Numbered from the stretch's first letter, positions 7,328 through 16,264 are shown. The stretch is DNA of 64,000 bases from DTU013 sp964512095 (GCA_964512095.1 CAZEIH010000002.1:62001-126000); one strand, 5' to 3'. Numbers and translations are program-made. The notes: generated by a model not told the origin, from the letters alone.

Positions 7328-8491
7328 TTACTTTGCCAAATTGTAAATATTAACAATATCGCCTTTGGATAGTTTTTTAAAGTTGCCTACCGTACCGGAA
7401 CCTACACACTTTTCGGCCATTTCCTCGAATTTGTCCTCCGCTATACCCGCAACCCCCAGCCTAGTTGGAAGTCCAATCCCCCTAAAGAAGGCCTCCATTC
7501 GTGCTATACCCTCCAGTGCAGTCTTCTCCGGATTATAAAAGTCCTGCTCCACCTTCCATACTCTTACTGCAAACTGGACAAAACGGTTCACATTTACTTT
7601 ATAGACATATTTCATCCAAGCCGGAAAAACAATCGCAAGTCCCGCTCCATGGGCAATATCATATATTCCACTAAGCTCATGCTCTATATTATGAGATGCC
7701 CAGTCCTGTTCCCTGCCGGTGCCCAGAATATCGTTGTGGGCCACAGTACCTGACCACATTATCTCAGCAAAGGCGTTATAGTCACTGGGATTGGCAAGGG
7801 CTGCATGAACATTGTTTATTATTGTAGTCAGTGCCGCCTCACTTAGTCTATCTACCAACTCAACATTAGGCGTATTTGTAAAATACCTCTCCATGATGTG
7901 AGCCATTATGTCTGTTGCACCGCATGCTACTTGATAGGCTGGTAGCGTAAAGCATACCTCTGGATTCAATATAGCAAACTGGGGACGCAGTAATTCACTG
8001 AAAATATCTCTTTTCAGCTGTCCCTCCTCCTTTGTAACAACAGAAGAACCGCTGGTTTCACTACCGGCGGCAGGTATCGTTAGTACTACTCCAATAGGTA
8101 GTGCCTTTGTCACCTTGCTCTTTCCCATATACATTTCCCAAACATCGCCATCATAGTGCATTCCAGCAGCAATCCCCTTTGCGGAATCGATGACGCTGCC
8201 TCCTCCTACTGCAAGTATAAATTCAATATTGTTTTTCTTGCATAGCTCTATACCCTCATATATCAGCGTAATCCTTGGATTAGGCTTCACGCCTCCCAGC
8301 TCTATATATTCTACTCCTTCATCCCTAAGAGACTTTACAACCTTATCATAGAGCCCTGTCTTTTTTATACTGCCCCCACCATAGTGCAGCAAAATCTTTT
8401 TTGAATATTTGGCTACTTCCTTACCAACAGTAGCTTCTGTCCCCTTGCCAAATACTATCTTTGTGGTATTTTGAAATACAAAATTATTCAT
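7328..8491 (-). CDS. Iron-containing alcohol dehydrogenase (butanol dehydrogenase type)
   Basis: Group III NAD(P)H-dependent alcohol dehydrogenase of 387 residues, reducing aldehydes such as butyraldehyde to alcohols in fermentation. It has the family N-terminus (NFVFQNTTKIVFGKG), the GGGSVIDSAKGIA nucleotide site, and metal ligands in DIMAHIMERYF plus the later HNIEHELSGIYDIAHGAGLAI histidines. The closest relatives are the clostridial BDH / B. subtilis YugJ group. The ATG at 8491 follows AGGAGG by six bases. It is monocistronic with its own terminator. The other family member in this window (51716-52816) belongs to a different subgroup. Confidence 0.9.
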   Translation of the reverse strand: MNNFVFQNTTKIVFGKGTEATVGKEVAKYSKKILLHYGGGSIKKTGLYDKVVKSLRDEGVEYIELGGVKPNPRITLIYEGIELCKKNNIEFILAVGGGSVIDSAKGIAAGMHYDGDVWEMYMGKSKVTKALPIGVVLTIPAAGSETSGSSVVTKEEGQLKRDIFSELLRPQFAILNPEVCFTLPAYQVACGATDIMAHIMERYFTNTPNVELVDRLSEAALTTIINNVHAALANPSDYNAFAEIMWSGTVAHNDILGTGREQDWASHNIEHELSGIYDIAHGAGLAIVFPAWMKYVYKVNVNRFVQFAVRVWKVEQDFYNPEKTALEGIARMEAFFRGIGLPTRLGVAGIAEDKFEEMAEKCVGSGTVGNFKKLSKGDIVNIYNLAK

Positions 8492-8608
8492 CAATAGCCT
8501 CCTGCAACTATTTTATCATCCAGTCCAATAAAACATAATATACCCAATTCATTTTAAAGCAAACACAGTGAAAACGTGATTTCCGACAAGGCGCACCTAG
8601 CTAGAAGA

Positions 8609-9427
8609 CTATTTTTCAACAATAAGACCCTTCACTGTTACATTTATCTGCCTTATATTCAATGCCGTCAGTTTTTCGACCTCTTCAGCCACCAACTGCT
8701 GCAAATTCTGTACAAGGGTACGTATGGGATATCCATATATCAGTACAATATCTATTTCCATATAAGTTCCATCCGGATGGTTCTCAGCCCTAAAGCGTGT
8801 AATCTTGTGAACTCCCATAATACTTGTCACTACATACTCAATAATCTGATAAATGGTATAATCCGATATAGTATACTTCCCAAGATAACTGAATGTAGGC
8901 CTAACTACTGATTTTTCATCTTCAAGCTGAAAATTCACCTTGCCCTTACGTCGAAATATTCGTAGGGGATCAAGAAAATAGCCGGAGAAATCCTGCTTAA
9001 TTTCAAACATCGGAACAGGTATAACATGCTTGCCCTGCTCCCTTCTTGTGGCAACAGCCTGCTTTATTTCAAATTCATCTGCCACATCCTCTATATACAC
9101 CCTTTCACTAATCTCCGGAAGGCCCAGCCGCTGTGCTATTCTATCCACCATACCATCAGATGTCCCCAAAATCAGGATAGCCTCCGGCTTATCCCGTTTA
9201 ATGGCATCTGTAACCTCACGAGCATGAGCCTCATCGTTAAATAAAGCTCGTTTAATGGAGGCTATCCTAGTCTTCTCTCTCTTGGCTGAGACACCTGCCA
9301 CTACTTGGTTCACCTTGATTAAAAGACCGTCATCTATAAAATATTTTATCCCTCTTTCTCTTGCAACCCACGATGCCCTATGGCTCTTGCCTGTGCCGCT
9401 GCCCCCAACAAAACTGACTATTCTCAA
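8609..9427 (-). CDS. P-loop ATPase fused to an Asp23/Gls24 domain
   Basis: The N-terminal half (residues 1-165) carries a Walker A motif GGSGTGKS at about residues 8-15 and an ILILGTSDGM strand, like a small nucleotide kinase-type fold. The C-terminal half (about 180-272) matches the Asp23/Gls24 alkaline-shock fold (FSYLGKYTISDYTIYQIIEYVV, then VQNLQQLVAEEVEKLTALNI). Stand-alone Asp23 proteins are linked to envelope stress, whereas the fusion to an NTPase suggests nucleotide-driven control. TTG start with AGGAGG eight bases upstream. Specific function unknown. Confidence 0.75.
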   Translation of the reverse strand: MRIVSFVGGSGTGKSHRASWVARERGIKYFIDDGLLIKVNQVVAGVSAKREKTRIASIKRALFNDEAHAREVTDAIKRDKPEAILILGTSDGMVDRIAQRLGLPEISERVYIEDVADEFEIKQAVATRREQGKHVIPVPMFEIKQDFSGYFLDPLRIFRRKGKVNFQLEDEKSVVRPTFSYLGKYTISDYTIYQIIEYVVTSIMGVHKITRFRAENHPDGTYMEIDIVLIYGYPIRTLVQNLQQLVAEEVEKLTALNIRQINVTVKGLIVEK

Positions 9428-9862
9428 TCGGCAAGCCTCCTACTAATTCTCATTTACAATAATATTATCAGATGGCGCCTTCTCTGGCAAACACAAGCTC
9501 ATAAAATGGGAAAAAGAGAGTCTCAGACTCTCTTTTCTTTTCCCGGATCTCTTCATTTGTGTTGTCAATTACTTCATCTTTTGTTATTTACTATTTTATC
9601 TTTTGTAAAAATATTTAATAAATTTTTTAACTATATTATGTGTTACTTTGAAACTTTTTATACACTATGTTGTATTTACACGTCTATTTTATCATCTAAT
9701 ACCGATATGTCAATAAGCAAATCAATTTTTTTTGTAAAAAATAAAAACTCCATGGTATCTTATGTCATAAAAAAAGGGGCTACTCTTAAAAAAGCCCCCT
9801 TGTTCTTCCATATTTTACGAAATCGGCTCCTTCGCTTAATACTTTCCTCCACAATGCTTGCC
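9428..9862. other. 435-base A/T-rich gene-free stretch with two terminators
   Basis: It lies between two minus-strand genes and contains two minus-strand terminators: AGGGGCT...AGCCCCCT followed by seven T (about 9768-9801), and AAAGAGAGTC/GACTCTCTTT (9513-9535). The 230 bases between them are very A/T-rich with no supportable gene. Two successive terminators downstream of ytxC are more than that gene needs, so a short transcript between them is possible but unproven. Confidence 0.5.
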
Positions 9863-10786
9863 TTATTTTTTTGTCTCACTTTTTACCATTTTCATCGAGC
9901 AGATATCACAGTCGTGGCAAACAAAGACTCTACCATAAAACACGTTTTTAATTGTCTCCATCAGCTCCTTATTTCTGAACTGACCATTACAGTGGATCAT
10001 TACCTTCCTGGGTGCAAATGTAATCAGCGAGCTTACTAGAAGATCATCATAGTTAATTTCGCCTTCGGTGATCTCGCTTACATACTCCTGAATACACTCA
10101 TTAGTGATCTCCTTTTTCGTCCCGTCTAGTAGTGTATATCTGTTATCATATCCAACGATTACATGAACTGTGTCAATCTTCGGTTCTTGAATATCTACAA
10201 AATACCTCAATAATCTAATAAACTCCCTGTACTCCCTATCCATCAAAAAGTCATCTACTGCCTTATCAACAATCTCCTCCAAATCCTTGATATAGTCCTT
10301 AAGTCTGAAATTAACAAATCCATCAAGTATTATACTGTTCGAGTTGTCAAAGTAGTCAAGCAGACGTCGGATGATCACATTTCTTCTTCTAATCTGAAAG
10401 AGGCTGTTTATAAAGCTCTTGTCTTCATTTCTTATTACATTCAATGCTCTGGAAAGTATCTCCTTTTTTTCGACAGTATTGAAATAACAATAGTTGCAGT
10501 TTATGATTCTGGTAAGAAGTCTCTCCTCATACTGCCTTATTATATAATCTGCCAAAGCGTTTGAAATATAGGTTTTTAGAATTTTGTAGGATTCCAGGGA
10601 CTTTTCGCGATAAAATCTGCCATCGTTGACTGTACAGATAATGGAAGCCGTGCCTACAGAATTTATTTCATTTATGGAATAACTAATCTTCTTGTTTTTC
10701 AGTTGCTGGAGTTCGTTATTAATATGCTGCATTACCACATCAGTGCTGCCGTTCACTCCAATGCAAAGAAACTGCATCAACTTCAC
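9863..10786 (-). CDS. ytxC: Sporulation protein YtxC
   Basis: 307 residues matching the YtxC-like family found in endospore formers. The diagnostic segment is DGFVNFRLKDYIKDLEEIVDKAVDDFLMDR in the middle of the protein (given here as a landmark near residues 155-185), followed by the conserved C-terminal IHCNG and a CHDCDICSM Cys cluster. It is required for or associated with sporulation in Bacillus; its biochemistry is unknown. A Cys/His-rich tail may bind metal. Single gene with its own downstream terminators. Confidence 0.85.
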   Translation of the reverse strand: MKLMQFLCIGVNGSTDVVMQHINNELQQLKNKKISYSINEINSVGTASIICTVNDGRFYREKSLESYKILKTYISNALADYIIRQYEERLLTRIINCNYCYFNTVEKKEILSRALNVIRNEDKSFINSLFQIRRRNVIIRRLLDYFDNSNSIILDGFVNFRLKDYIKDLEEIVDKAVDDFLMDREYREFIRLLRYFVDIQEPKIDTVHVIVGYDNRYTLLDGTKKEITNECIQEYVSEITEGEINYDDLLVSSLITFAPRKVMIHCNGQFRNKELMETIKNVFYGRVFVCHDCDICSMKMVKSETKK

Positions 10787-10969
10787 ATCCCTTCAAGTGC
10801 TAGTATATGTCCAAGCAAAATGTTGTATGCAGCGCAGGATGTATGCAATTTGTGCCATGTCTTTTATGCATATTCCTGCATTTGCCATTATTTTCGGTTA
10901 ATCTGCCAAGGGCAACAAAATAAGCACCTTCGCATTCTAACCTTCTATATTATATGTAATTCTGAATAG

Positions 10970-11737
10970 TTAGTTACCATGATCTGAAATCATTAATGGA
11001 AGAATTGAACCAATGTCAGTAATGCGGTTCTTTGAAATTTCAATAAAAGATATGCCCCTTTCAGAAAAAAAAGACAGTAGCCTTGTAAAATCCTTTAGTG
11101 TTTTAACACTTCCATTTATTGCACAAGCCGAGTCAGATACCATACCACAGGCACCTCCAATGAAGCCATGGTCAAGACCCGGTAGATTGATGGAATCTCC
11201 GCAGTCCAACAGTAACACGTCCAATCCATTCTTCTTAGCAGCCCTTGCAATTCCGACATCAGAAGTGACCATAGAATTACCATCCACAGGTAGAACAGAA
11301 CATTTTGCATAGCCCTGACCCACATGAATAGGCTCAACTCCCAACTGGTCCATGAGCTCCTTTATCCGTATGTCGGTATATTTGAGATTGTGGAAATACC
11401 AATTTCCGACCCGGGCTACATTATACGCTATATCTTTGGGATAGGATGGCTCAATAGGGCTTTCGCCCTCAATCATCCGAAATCCATAGTCTGCAAGCCT
11501 TCTAACCGCCTGAGGGTCTGCGCCGGGGGCATAAACGATTATATTGTCACCAACATGGTGAAAAAGCATGTCCGGGTGGCCGCAGACAGCATCATACAAT
11601 TGCGGATGAGGGCTTATCTTCAATATTTCAATCCCCATGCTTTTCAGTTTGTTTTCTGCCTCACCACTTATTCTACCATCAACTATCCCAAGGCTTACTG
11701 GGCCAACAGGCAGATTGGGATCCTTTATATATCTCAC
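10970..11737 (-). CDS. DUF6873 family protein with GME (guanidino-modifying enzyme) fold
   Basis: About 255 residues with the duplicated motifs of the DUF6873 pentein-like family: GHPDMLFHHVGDN, a GQGYAKCSVLPVDGNSMVTS segment containing the candidate catalytic Cys, and a C-terminal LDHGFIGGACGM. Members resemble arginine-deiminase-superfamily enzymes, but substrates are unknown. The start is most likely the GTG at 11737, which has GGAGG eight bases upstream. The in-frame TTG at 11776 would add 13 residues that include the ribosome site. No operon partners. Confidence 0.75.
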   Translation of the reverse strand: MRYIKDPNLPVGPVSLGIVDGRISGEAENKLKSMGIEILKISPHPQLYDAVCGHPDMLFHHVGDNIIVYAPGADPQAVRRLADYGFRMIEGESPIEPSYPKDIAYNVARVGNWYFHNLKYTDIRIKELMDQLGVEPIHVGQGYAKCSVLPVDGNSMVTSDVGIARAAKKNGLDVLLLDCGDSINLPGLDHGFIGGACGMVSDSACAINGSVKTLKDFTRLLSFFSERGISFIEISKNRITDIGSILPLMISDHGN

Positions 11738-11817
11738 ATTACCAGCCTCCAACACAAATTTACACCAGTAACACAATACCTGTCAATGAAGCTTTTCTAA
11801 ATTAATATTACATAAGT

Positions 11818-11847
11818 ATGACACAAAATCGCAGGTCACTACATAAT
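11818..11847 (+). promoter_or_regulatory. Candidate sigma-A promoter of an orphan small RNA
   Basis: ATGACA and CATAAT, each one base off consensus, are separated by 18 bp. There is no plus-strand gene between here and the terminator at 11939. Confidence 0.4.
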
Positions 11848-11853
11848 ATGAAA

Positions 11854-11940
11854 AGCGGTATTAGTACTAACTGGTGTCTGCCGTGGCTGACACCAGTTAT
11901 TTAGATAAAAGACCGGAGGCCTCAAGCCCCGGTCTTTTTG
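11854..11940 (+). ncRNA. Candidate small RNA with two strong hairpins
   Basis: A predicted transcript of about 86 nt. The first hairpin is a perfect 10-bp AACTGGTGTC / GACACCAGTT (11869-11898). The second is a terminator, AAGACCGG...CCGGTC followed by TTTTT (11909-11939). No reading frame or plus-strand gene upstream explains a terminator here. The class is unknown; a vestigial tandem terminator is the alternative. Confidence 0.4.
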
Positions 11941-12049
11941 TACTCAATGTATTTTTTATTGTTTTTTAATAATAATAGTAATTCAGAAAGTCATTTCAGC
12001 AAACATATTGGCTGGATCAAAATACGTAAACTACCATGGAGGAAATATC

Positions 12050-12220
12050 ATGACGATGATTAATTGCTCCTCGAAATGTATACACCAAAATGATGGGAAA
12101 TGCATGCTAGAAGAAGCCATCTCTGAAACGATTTCAACAGGTACGGATTGCGTCTTCTATAATGAAAAGCATGTTGTAAGTAAGTCTAGCCCTATTGACA
12201 AAGAATTCTGCGAATTATAA
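12050..12220 (+). CDS. Small Cys-rich protein (family often mislabelled hydroxymyristoyl-ACP dehydratase)
   Basis: A 56-residue protein starting MTMINCSSKCIHQNDGKC, with a further Cys in STGTDCVFY. The C-x3-C-x6-C spacing suggests a small metal-binding protein, common in clostridia, where it is often given a dehydratase name that the sequence does not support. The ATG at 12050 has GGAGG seven bases upstream; the longer frame from 12008 lacks a ribosome site. It precedes the DUF378 gene by 49 bases. Confidence 0.75.
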   Translation: MTMINCSSKCIHQNDGKCMLEEAISETISTGTDCVFYNEKHVVSKSSPIDKEFCEL

Positions 12221-12269
12221 TCAGAGATACGGTAATAATATAGCAATAAAAAGCAAAGGAGATGAATAG

Positions 12270-12503
12270 ATGAACAGGACACCCTTGGATAGACTTGCTC
12301 TTGTGCTTATCATCATCGGAGCATTAAATTGGTTGCTCGTTGGTATAACAGGCTTTGACTTAGTAACTACGATTTTTGGTGGTAATTTATTCACTGGTTC
12401 CATGTCTGTATTCAGCAGAATTATCTTCGCACTTGTTGGAATAGCAGGGCTTTATTCTATAACACTGCTTTTCAGGGAGACGCCGGAGGCTGAAAACGAA
12501 TAA
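12270..12503 (+). CDS. DUF378 small membrane protein
   Basis: 77 residues with two transmembrane helices (LALVLIIIGALNWLLVGI and IIFALVGIAGLYSITLLF). The typical DUF378 signature is the ALNWLLVG core. Function unknown. It has a good AAAGGAGATG ribosome site and lies in a run of small plus-strand genes ending with the SASP gene. Confidence 0.85.
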   Translation: MNRTPLDRLALVLIIIGALNWLLVGITGFDLVTTIFGGNLFTGSMSVFSRIIFALVGIAGLYSITLLFRETPEAENE

Positions 12504-12549
12504 TTATGGTAACACAATTTACCATTATAAAACCTCGTTTTTTGCAAAT

Positions 12550-12556
12550 CATAATA
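12550..12556 (+). promoter_or_regulatory. Possible sigma-G -10 element of the SASP gene
   Basis: CATAATA fits the forespore sigma-G -10 pattern CATnnTA, 53 bases before the SASP start codon. The -35 region (about 12526-12531) matches only weakly. Confidence 0.3.
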
Positions 12557-12609
12557 GTACGCTGCAAAGTAAATATCGGCGGCGATAAATAGCGAGGAGG
12601 GAACTATAA

Positions 12610-12801
12610 ATGGCAAACAACAGGAGCAAGACATCTTTTGAGAACATGAAGTATGAAATAGCCAATCAGGTAGGAGTTAACCTGAAGCAGGGCTATAATG
12701 GCGACCTCACTTCGAGAGACGCCGGCAAGATAGGCGGCAACATTGTTAAAAAGGTATTCGAATCCTACACTGGTAACACTTATCAAGTTGAAAAGAAGTA
12801 A
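12610..12801 (+). CDS. Alpha/beta-type small acid-soluble spore protein
   Basis: 63 residues with the two conserved SASP blocks: MKYEIANQVGVNL, which includes the GPR protease site after Glu, and DLTSRDAGKIGGNIVKKV. These proteins coat and protect spore DNA from UV and heat and are degraded on germination. This gene shows that the organism forms endospores. GAGGAGGG lies before the start, a strong terminator follows, and forespore expression is expected. Confidence 0.95.
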   Translation: MANNRSKTSFENMKYEIANQVGVNLKQGYNGDLTSRDAGKIGGNIVKKVFESYTGNTYQVEKK

Positions 12802-12838
12802 TGAGGGCGACAAAACAAGCTCACTCTCAATTTTTTAA

Positions 12839-12876
12839 CACAAGGGCTGTCGATTATTCGGCAGCCCTTGTGCTTT
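12839..12876 (+). terminator. Terminator of the SASP gene
   Basis: CACAAGGGCTG pairs with CAGCCCTTGTG; the tail is short (CTTTAT). Confidence 0.75.
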
Positions 12877-12947
12877 ATATTCAAGATATTTCCCAACACC
12901 TGCATAAAAGCTCCTAAAGATAAATACCTTAAAAATGGTGATATGTC

Positions 12948-13226
12948 ATGTATAAGCTTTTATGGTTACCCTTTGTTTTTTTTGCTATTCTAACTTTTCT
13001 TTATATACCGGAGCTTTTTCCCCTTTGCACCTGCTGCAAAAGGAAGAAATTCAGACTGCTCATCAGGATACATAAGGCAGTGAGCATCAGTCCCGGCTAC
13101 AAAGGTTGTCGTTCCGTCTGCAAAAAATGCTGCCGTAAGTATAATCTGAACACTTTTGATGATCTACAACATTTCATCAGCGTAAGCAAAAAGATAAGAA
13201 TAGAGCATCTCACAAAAGGTATATAG
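12948..13226 (+). CDS. Small Cys-rich hypothetical protein with N-terminal membrane segment
   Basis: 92 residues. A hydrophobic N-terminus (LLWLPFVFFAILTFLYI) is a signal anchor or signal peptide. It is followed by Cys clusters (LCTCCKRKK and SVCKKCCRKY) in a strongly basic chain. I do not recognise a family. A weak GGTGAT ribosome site precedes the ATG. It has no clear promoter. Real but uncharacterised, or possibly a decayed gene. Confidence 0.55.
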   Translation: MYKLLWLPFVFFAILTFLYIPELFPLCTCCKRKKFRLLIRIHKAVSISPGYKGCRSVCKKCCRKYNLNTFDDLQHFISVSKKIRIEHLTKGI

Positions 13227-13252
13227 CCTCAACCCACAAACCCGCTTCCCGT

Positions 13253-13999
13253 CTACTCCTCGTCGTCTTCCTCATCCTGCTCCCAGTTGTGGTAGACGTT
13301 CTGGACATCGTCCATGTCCTCCAGGTTTTCGATAAGGCGGTCCATCTGCTCAATCTGCTTGGCATCGGTAAGCTGCGCCATGGTAGTCGGTATCATCGAC
13401 ACTTCCGCTTCCACGAACTCGTAGTCCTTGGCCTCTAGAGCCTCTCTCACTGCCGTGAAATCGCTTGGCTCTGCAGTAATCTCATAATACTCGTCCTCTG
13501 AGGTAACATCCTCTGCTCCCGCTTCAAGAGCTTCCATCATAAGATCGTCTTCCGATATCTTTTCAGCCTTCTCTATCAGTATAACGCCCTTTTTATTAAA
13601 CATATAGGAGACACTGCCCGTCTGTCCAAGATTGCCTCCAAATTTATCAAAATAATGCCTTATGTCACCGGCAGTCCTGTTTCTATTGTCGGTAGCCGCT
13701 TCAACTATAACAGCAACTCCACCCGGGCCGTAGCCTTCGTAGGTTATCTCTTCGTAACTTGCTCCATCGCCTTCACCGGATGCTTTCTTTATACTTCTAG
13801 CAATATTATCATTAGGCATATTTGCAGCCTTGCACTTTGCTATTACATCCTTGAGCCTTGAATTCGCATCAGGATTCGGGCCTCCCTGCTTTACTGCAAT
13901 GGCTATTTCCCTGCCAAGCTTTGTAAATACCTTTCCCCTCTGCGCATCTGTCTTTCCCTTTTTAATCTTGATATTTGCCCATTTTGAATGGCCTGACAT
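13253..13999 (-). CDS. yebC: YebC/PmpR family protein
   Basis: 248 residues, full length, with the invariant start MSGHSKWANIKIKKGKTDAQ and the acidic central domain. It is annotated historically as a transcriptional regulator; recent work links YebC proteins to translation through difficult (proline-rich) stretches. The C-terminus has an extra acidic tail (EQDEEDDEE). GGAGG lies nine bases before the ATG. Single gene in this window. Confidence 0.95.
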   Translation of the reverse strand: MSGHSKWANIKIKKGKTDAQRGKVFTKLGREIAIAVKQGGPNPDANSRLKDVIAKCKAANMPNDNIARSIKKASGEGDGASYEEITYEGYGPGGVAVIVEAATDNRNRTAGDIRHYFDKFGGNLGQTGSVSYMFNKKGVILIEKAEKISEDDLMMEALEAGAEDVTSEDEYYEITAEPSDFTAVREALEAKDYEFVEAEVSMIPTTMAQLTDAKQIEQMDRLIENLEDMDDVQNVYHNWEQDEEDDEE

Positions 14000-14182
14000 A
14001 ATAAATACCTCCGCAATCTAGACTCTATTTCCATATGTTGGAAATATGTTTACACTTAAACCAACAGTGTGTAAAATATAATTGGAATTGTTAATATTTG
14101 GTATATTTAATTTATACAGGAAATTACTCTTCCGCACATATATGATACCATATACTTTTTAAAAGATAAAGGGTGAGCTTTA

Positions 14183-15115
14183 GTGAATACTCCTACGAAT
14201 CTTTTTTTAGTACTTGCCATGACCATACAGGTGGCAGCACTTACTATCGTAATAATACTGTATAGAAAGACCTGGCTCAATGAAAGAAGATTAGCCCGGC
14301 TGCTCAACAATGTCATCGAAACAGGCAATAGAAGAGGTGATTTTTTTGCAAGCATGGCCCATGAACTGAAAACCCCCTTAAGCGTTATTATGGGAGCTAT
14401 ACAACTGATAGAGATGAAGTGGAGCAAGTCCTTCCTGGATACAGCCATGGCAAGGGATTTAACTACAATAAGGTATAATTGCTATCGGCTCCTTAGATTG
14501 ACAAACAACCTACTGGATTTGGCCAAATCCGAATCCGGCTATCTTTCCTTGAAGCTTGTCAATTGCGAATTGAATACAATTCTTGATGAGATCATCCAAT
14601 CTGTAATACCCTTCGCTGAAAAAAGGCAACTCAAGCTTTTTTATAAAAGGTCAGCTGTTCCTATAAGCATTGCTTTAGATATGGAGAAAATGGAGCGTAT
14701 CATGCTTAATCTATTATCTAATGCAATAAAATTTTCAAAGCCCGGCGGAATTGTAACAGTATCATCCTATGAGTCAGATGGCAGAGCATTTATTTCTGTT
14801 AAGGATACTGGCGCCGGTATCCCCGCAAATAAGCAGCACATAATATTCGACAGATACAAGCAAGTAGGGCAATGCCCAAGGGCTGAAAACGAGGGTAGCG
14901 GCATTGGACTGTCATTAGTAAAAACCTTTGTTGAGCTCCATAATGGAAATATAAAATTAGTTAGTGAAACAAACAAGGGAAGCGAATTCATAATTGACTT
15001 GCCTGTAATAGCCATTGAGACAGGAGAGGAAAACAAGGCCCTAATAGATTTCAACCTTGCAGCTGATGAGGCTGCGAAGGTGGAATTCTCAGGCACCCAT
15101 TCTATAACTACATAG
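14183..15115 (+). CDS. Orphan sensor histidine kinase with minimal sensor
   Basis: 310 residues: one transmembrane helix (residues 8-27), a HisKA domain with phospho-accepting His60 in SMAHELKTP, and a HATPase domain with N box (NLLSNAIKF), G1 (DTGAGIPA) and G2 (EGSGIGLSL). There is no extracellular loop or PAS/HAMP domain, so any signal must come through the membrane segment or a partner. No response regulator gene is adjacent; the nearest receiver protein is 2 kb downstream. GTG start. A role in feeding a phosphorelay such as Spo0A is possible by analogy with orphan clostridial kinases, not shown here. Confidence 0.85.
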   Translation: MNTPTNLFLVLAMTIQVAALTIVIILYRKTWLNERRLARLLNNVIETGNRRGDFFASMAHELKTPLSVIMGAIQLIEMKWSKSFLDTAMARDLTTIRYNCYRLLRLTNNLLDLAKSESGYLSLKLVNCELNTILDEIIQSVIPFAEKRQLKLFYKRSAVPISIALDMEKMERIMLNLLSNAIKFSKPGGIVTVSSYESDGRAFISVKDTGAGIPANKQHIIFDRYKQVGQCPRAENEGSGIGLSLVKTFVELHNGNIKLVSETNKGSEFIIDLPVIAIETGEENKALIDFNLAADEAAKVEFSGTHSITT

Positions 15116-15131
15116 GGACTTACTATACAGG

Positions 15132-15521
15132 CTATCTTAGTGCTACAAGCACACATGCCAATACATGCTTCTGCCCGTTTGCTTCTACCAGCTTCAAAAT
15201 TTCATCGTCATATGTGCCGGGCTGAAACCAGACGTATTCTATTCCCAGAGCAGCGGCCTCCTCAAGAATCGGACGGCCTCTCTTCGGCGAAACTACCATA
15301 TCGATCACCTCAGGCTTTTGCGGCAGCGAGGACAAATCCTTATAGCAAGGGTTGCCTTCCAGAGTCTCATATTTGGGGTTCACGGGATATACTGTATAGC
15401 CTCTCGAAAGCAGTTTTTTATATATTCTATTTCCAAACTTCTCCGGATTTTCATTTGCTCCTACCACGGCCCACACTTTTTTTTCTAGCATAATTTCTTC
15501 AAACATAATTTCATCAGGCAA
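15132..15521 (-). CDS. CoA-binding domain protein (YccU-like)
   Basis: 129 residues forming a single Rossmann-type CoA_binding_2 domain: VWAVVGANENPEKFGNRIYK, then a YPVNPKYE turn and a VVSPKRGRPILEEAAALGI segment. Homologues bind CoA; the physiological role is unclear. The TTG at 15521 is supported by GGGAGG seven bases upstream. It lies 48 bases downstream of the yigZ gene and probably shares its transcript. Confidence 0.85.
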   Translation of the reverse strand: MPDEIMFEEIMLEKKVWAVVGANENPEKFGNRIYKKLLSRGYTVYPVNPKYETLEGNPCYKDLSSLPQKPEVIDMVVSPKRGRPILEEAAALGIEYVWFQPGTYDDEILKLVEANGQKHVLACVLVALR

Positions 15522-15569
15522 ATTGAACCCTCCCTCAATAACAACTCTTATCGCCTTTTTGGTGCTTAA

Positions 15570-16211
15570 TTATATTTTCTCAACTTCTCTTGTTATATGC
15601 ACCTTTCCACCTATTGATATTAGTGCTCTGCCATTAGACGCTTCTGTAACAGCAGCTGTAAATATCTCGATTTCATCAACGGGCACAAATAATTGCATAT
15701 TAACATCCTGTGTATATATCGTATCCTTCACCATATAACCCCGTGCCGCCGCAACGGCCTGCAGCTTGCCTAGCATGGAGTAATCAAGCAAAATATCTGC
15801 TTGAGCACATAGTTGTTTTTTTATAATACCGGCAGCTTCTATACCCAGTCCAGCAGATTTACCATATGCCCGTACCAGCCCTGAAGCTCCCAACAGTGTA
15901 CCTCCAAAATATCTGGTTACCACAACCACCACATCCTGCACATCTAATCGCTTAATTGCCTCAAGTGCAGGCAAGCCTGCAGTGCCTGACGGTTCACCAT
16001 CATCACTGAACTTTTGCAGTTCATTATCACCACATATATAATATGCGTAAACATTATGTGTGGCATTCCAGTATTTTGTTTTAAGGCTGCTTATGAAGTC
16101 CTGTGCTTCTTCCTCTGTAGCCACAGGTTTGACCGTTGCAATGAATCGAGACTTTTTCTCCTCCATTTCTGCAACAGCTTCCTTCGATACTGTTAGATAA
16201 TCTTTTCTCAT
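15570..16211 (-). CDS. YigZ/IMPACT family protein
   Basis: 213 residues with the UPF0029 N-terminal domain (KSRFIATVKPV, ATHNVYAYYICG, FSDDGEPSGTAGLPALE, VVTRYFGGTLLG) and the C-terminal DUF1949 ferredoxin-like domain. Relatives are implicated in translation-associated regulation. I place the start at the ATG at 16211 (MRKDYLTV), which matches the family N-terminus; a longer frame reaches 16262 but runs through the terminator of the preceding gene. Confidence 0.9.
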   Translation of the reverse strand: MRKDYLTVSKEAVAEMEEKKSRFIATVKPVATEEEAQDFISSLKTKYWNATHNVYAYYICGDNELQKFSDDGEPSGTAGLPALEAIKRLDVQDVVVVVTRYFGGTLLGASGLVRAYGKSAGLGIEAAGIIKKQLCAQADILLDYSMLGKLQAVAAARGYMVKDTIYTQDVNMQLFVPVDEIEIFTAAVTEASNGRALISIGGKVHITREVEKI

Positions 16212-16236
16212 AATAAAGGCATACTCCCGTAAAAAT

Positions 16237-16264
16237 AGATGGCAGCAGGTGTCTGCTACCATCT
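16237..16264 (-). terminator. Terminator of the Nudix-like gene
   Basis: AGATGGTAGCA / TGCTGCCATCT stem on the minus strand followed by ATTTTTA, located between the Nudix-like gene and yigZ. Confidence 0.65.

Noticed and set aside
9380..10039. 219-codon plus-strand frame running across the intergenic region and ytxC
   Set aside because: It has no ribosome site, crosses two terminators and overlaps the well-supported ytxC on the other strand.
12050..12220. Hydroxymyristoyl-ACP dehydratase function for the small Cys-rich protein
   Set aside because: The protein is only 56 residues and has no hot-dog fold or dehydratase motif; the name is a propagated error in databases.
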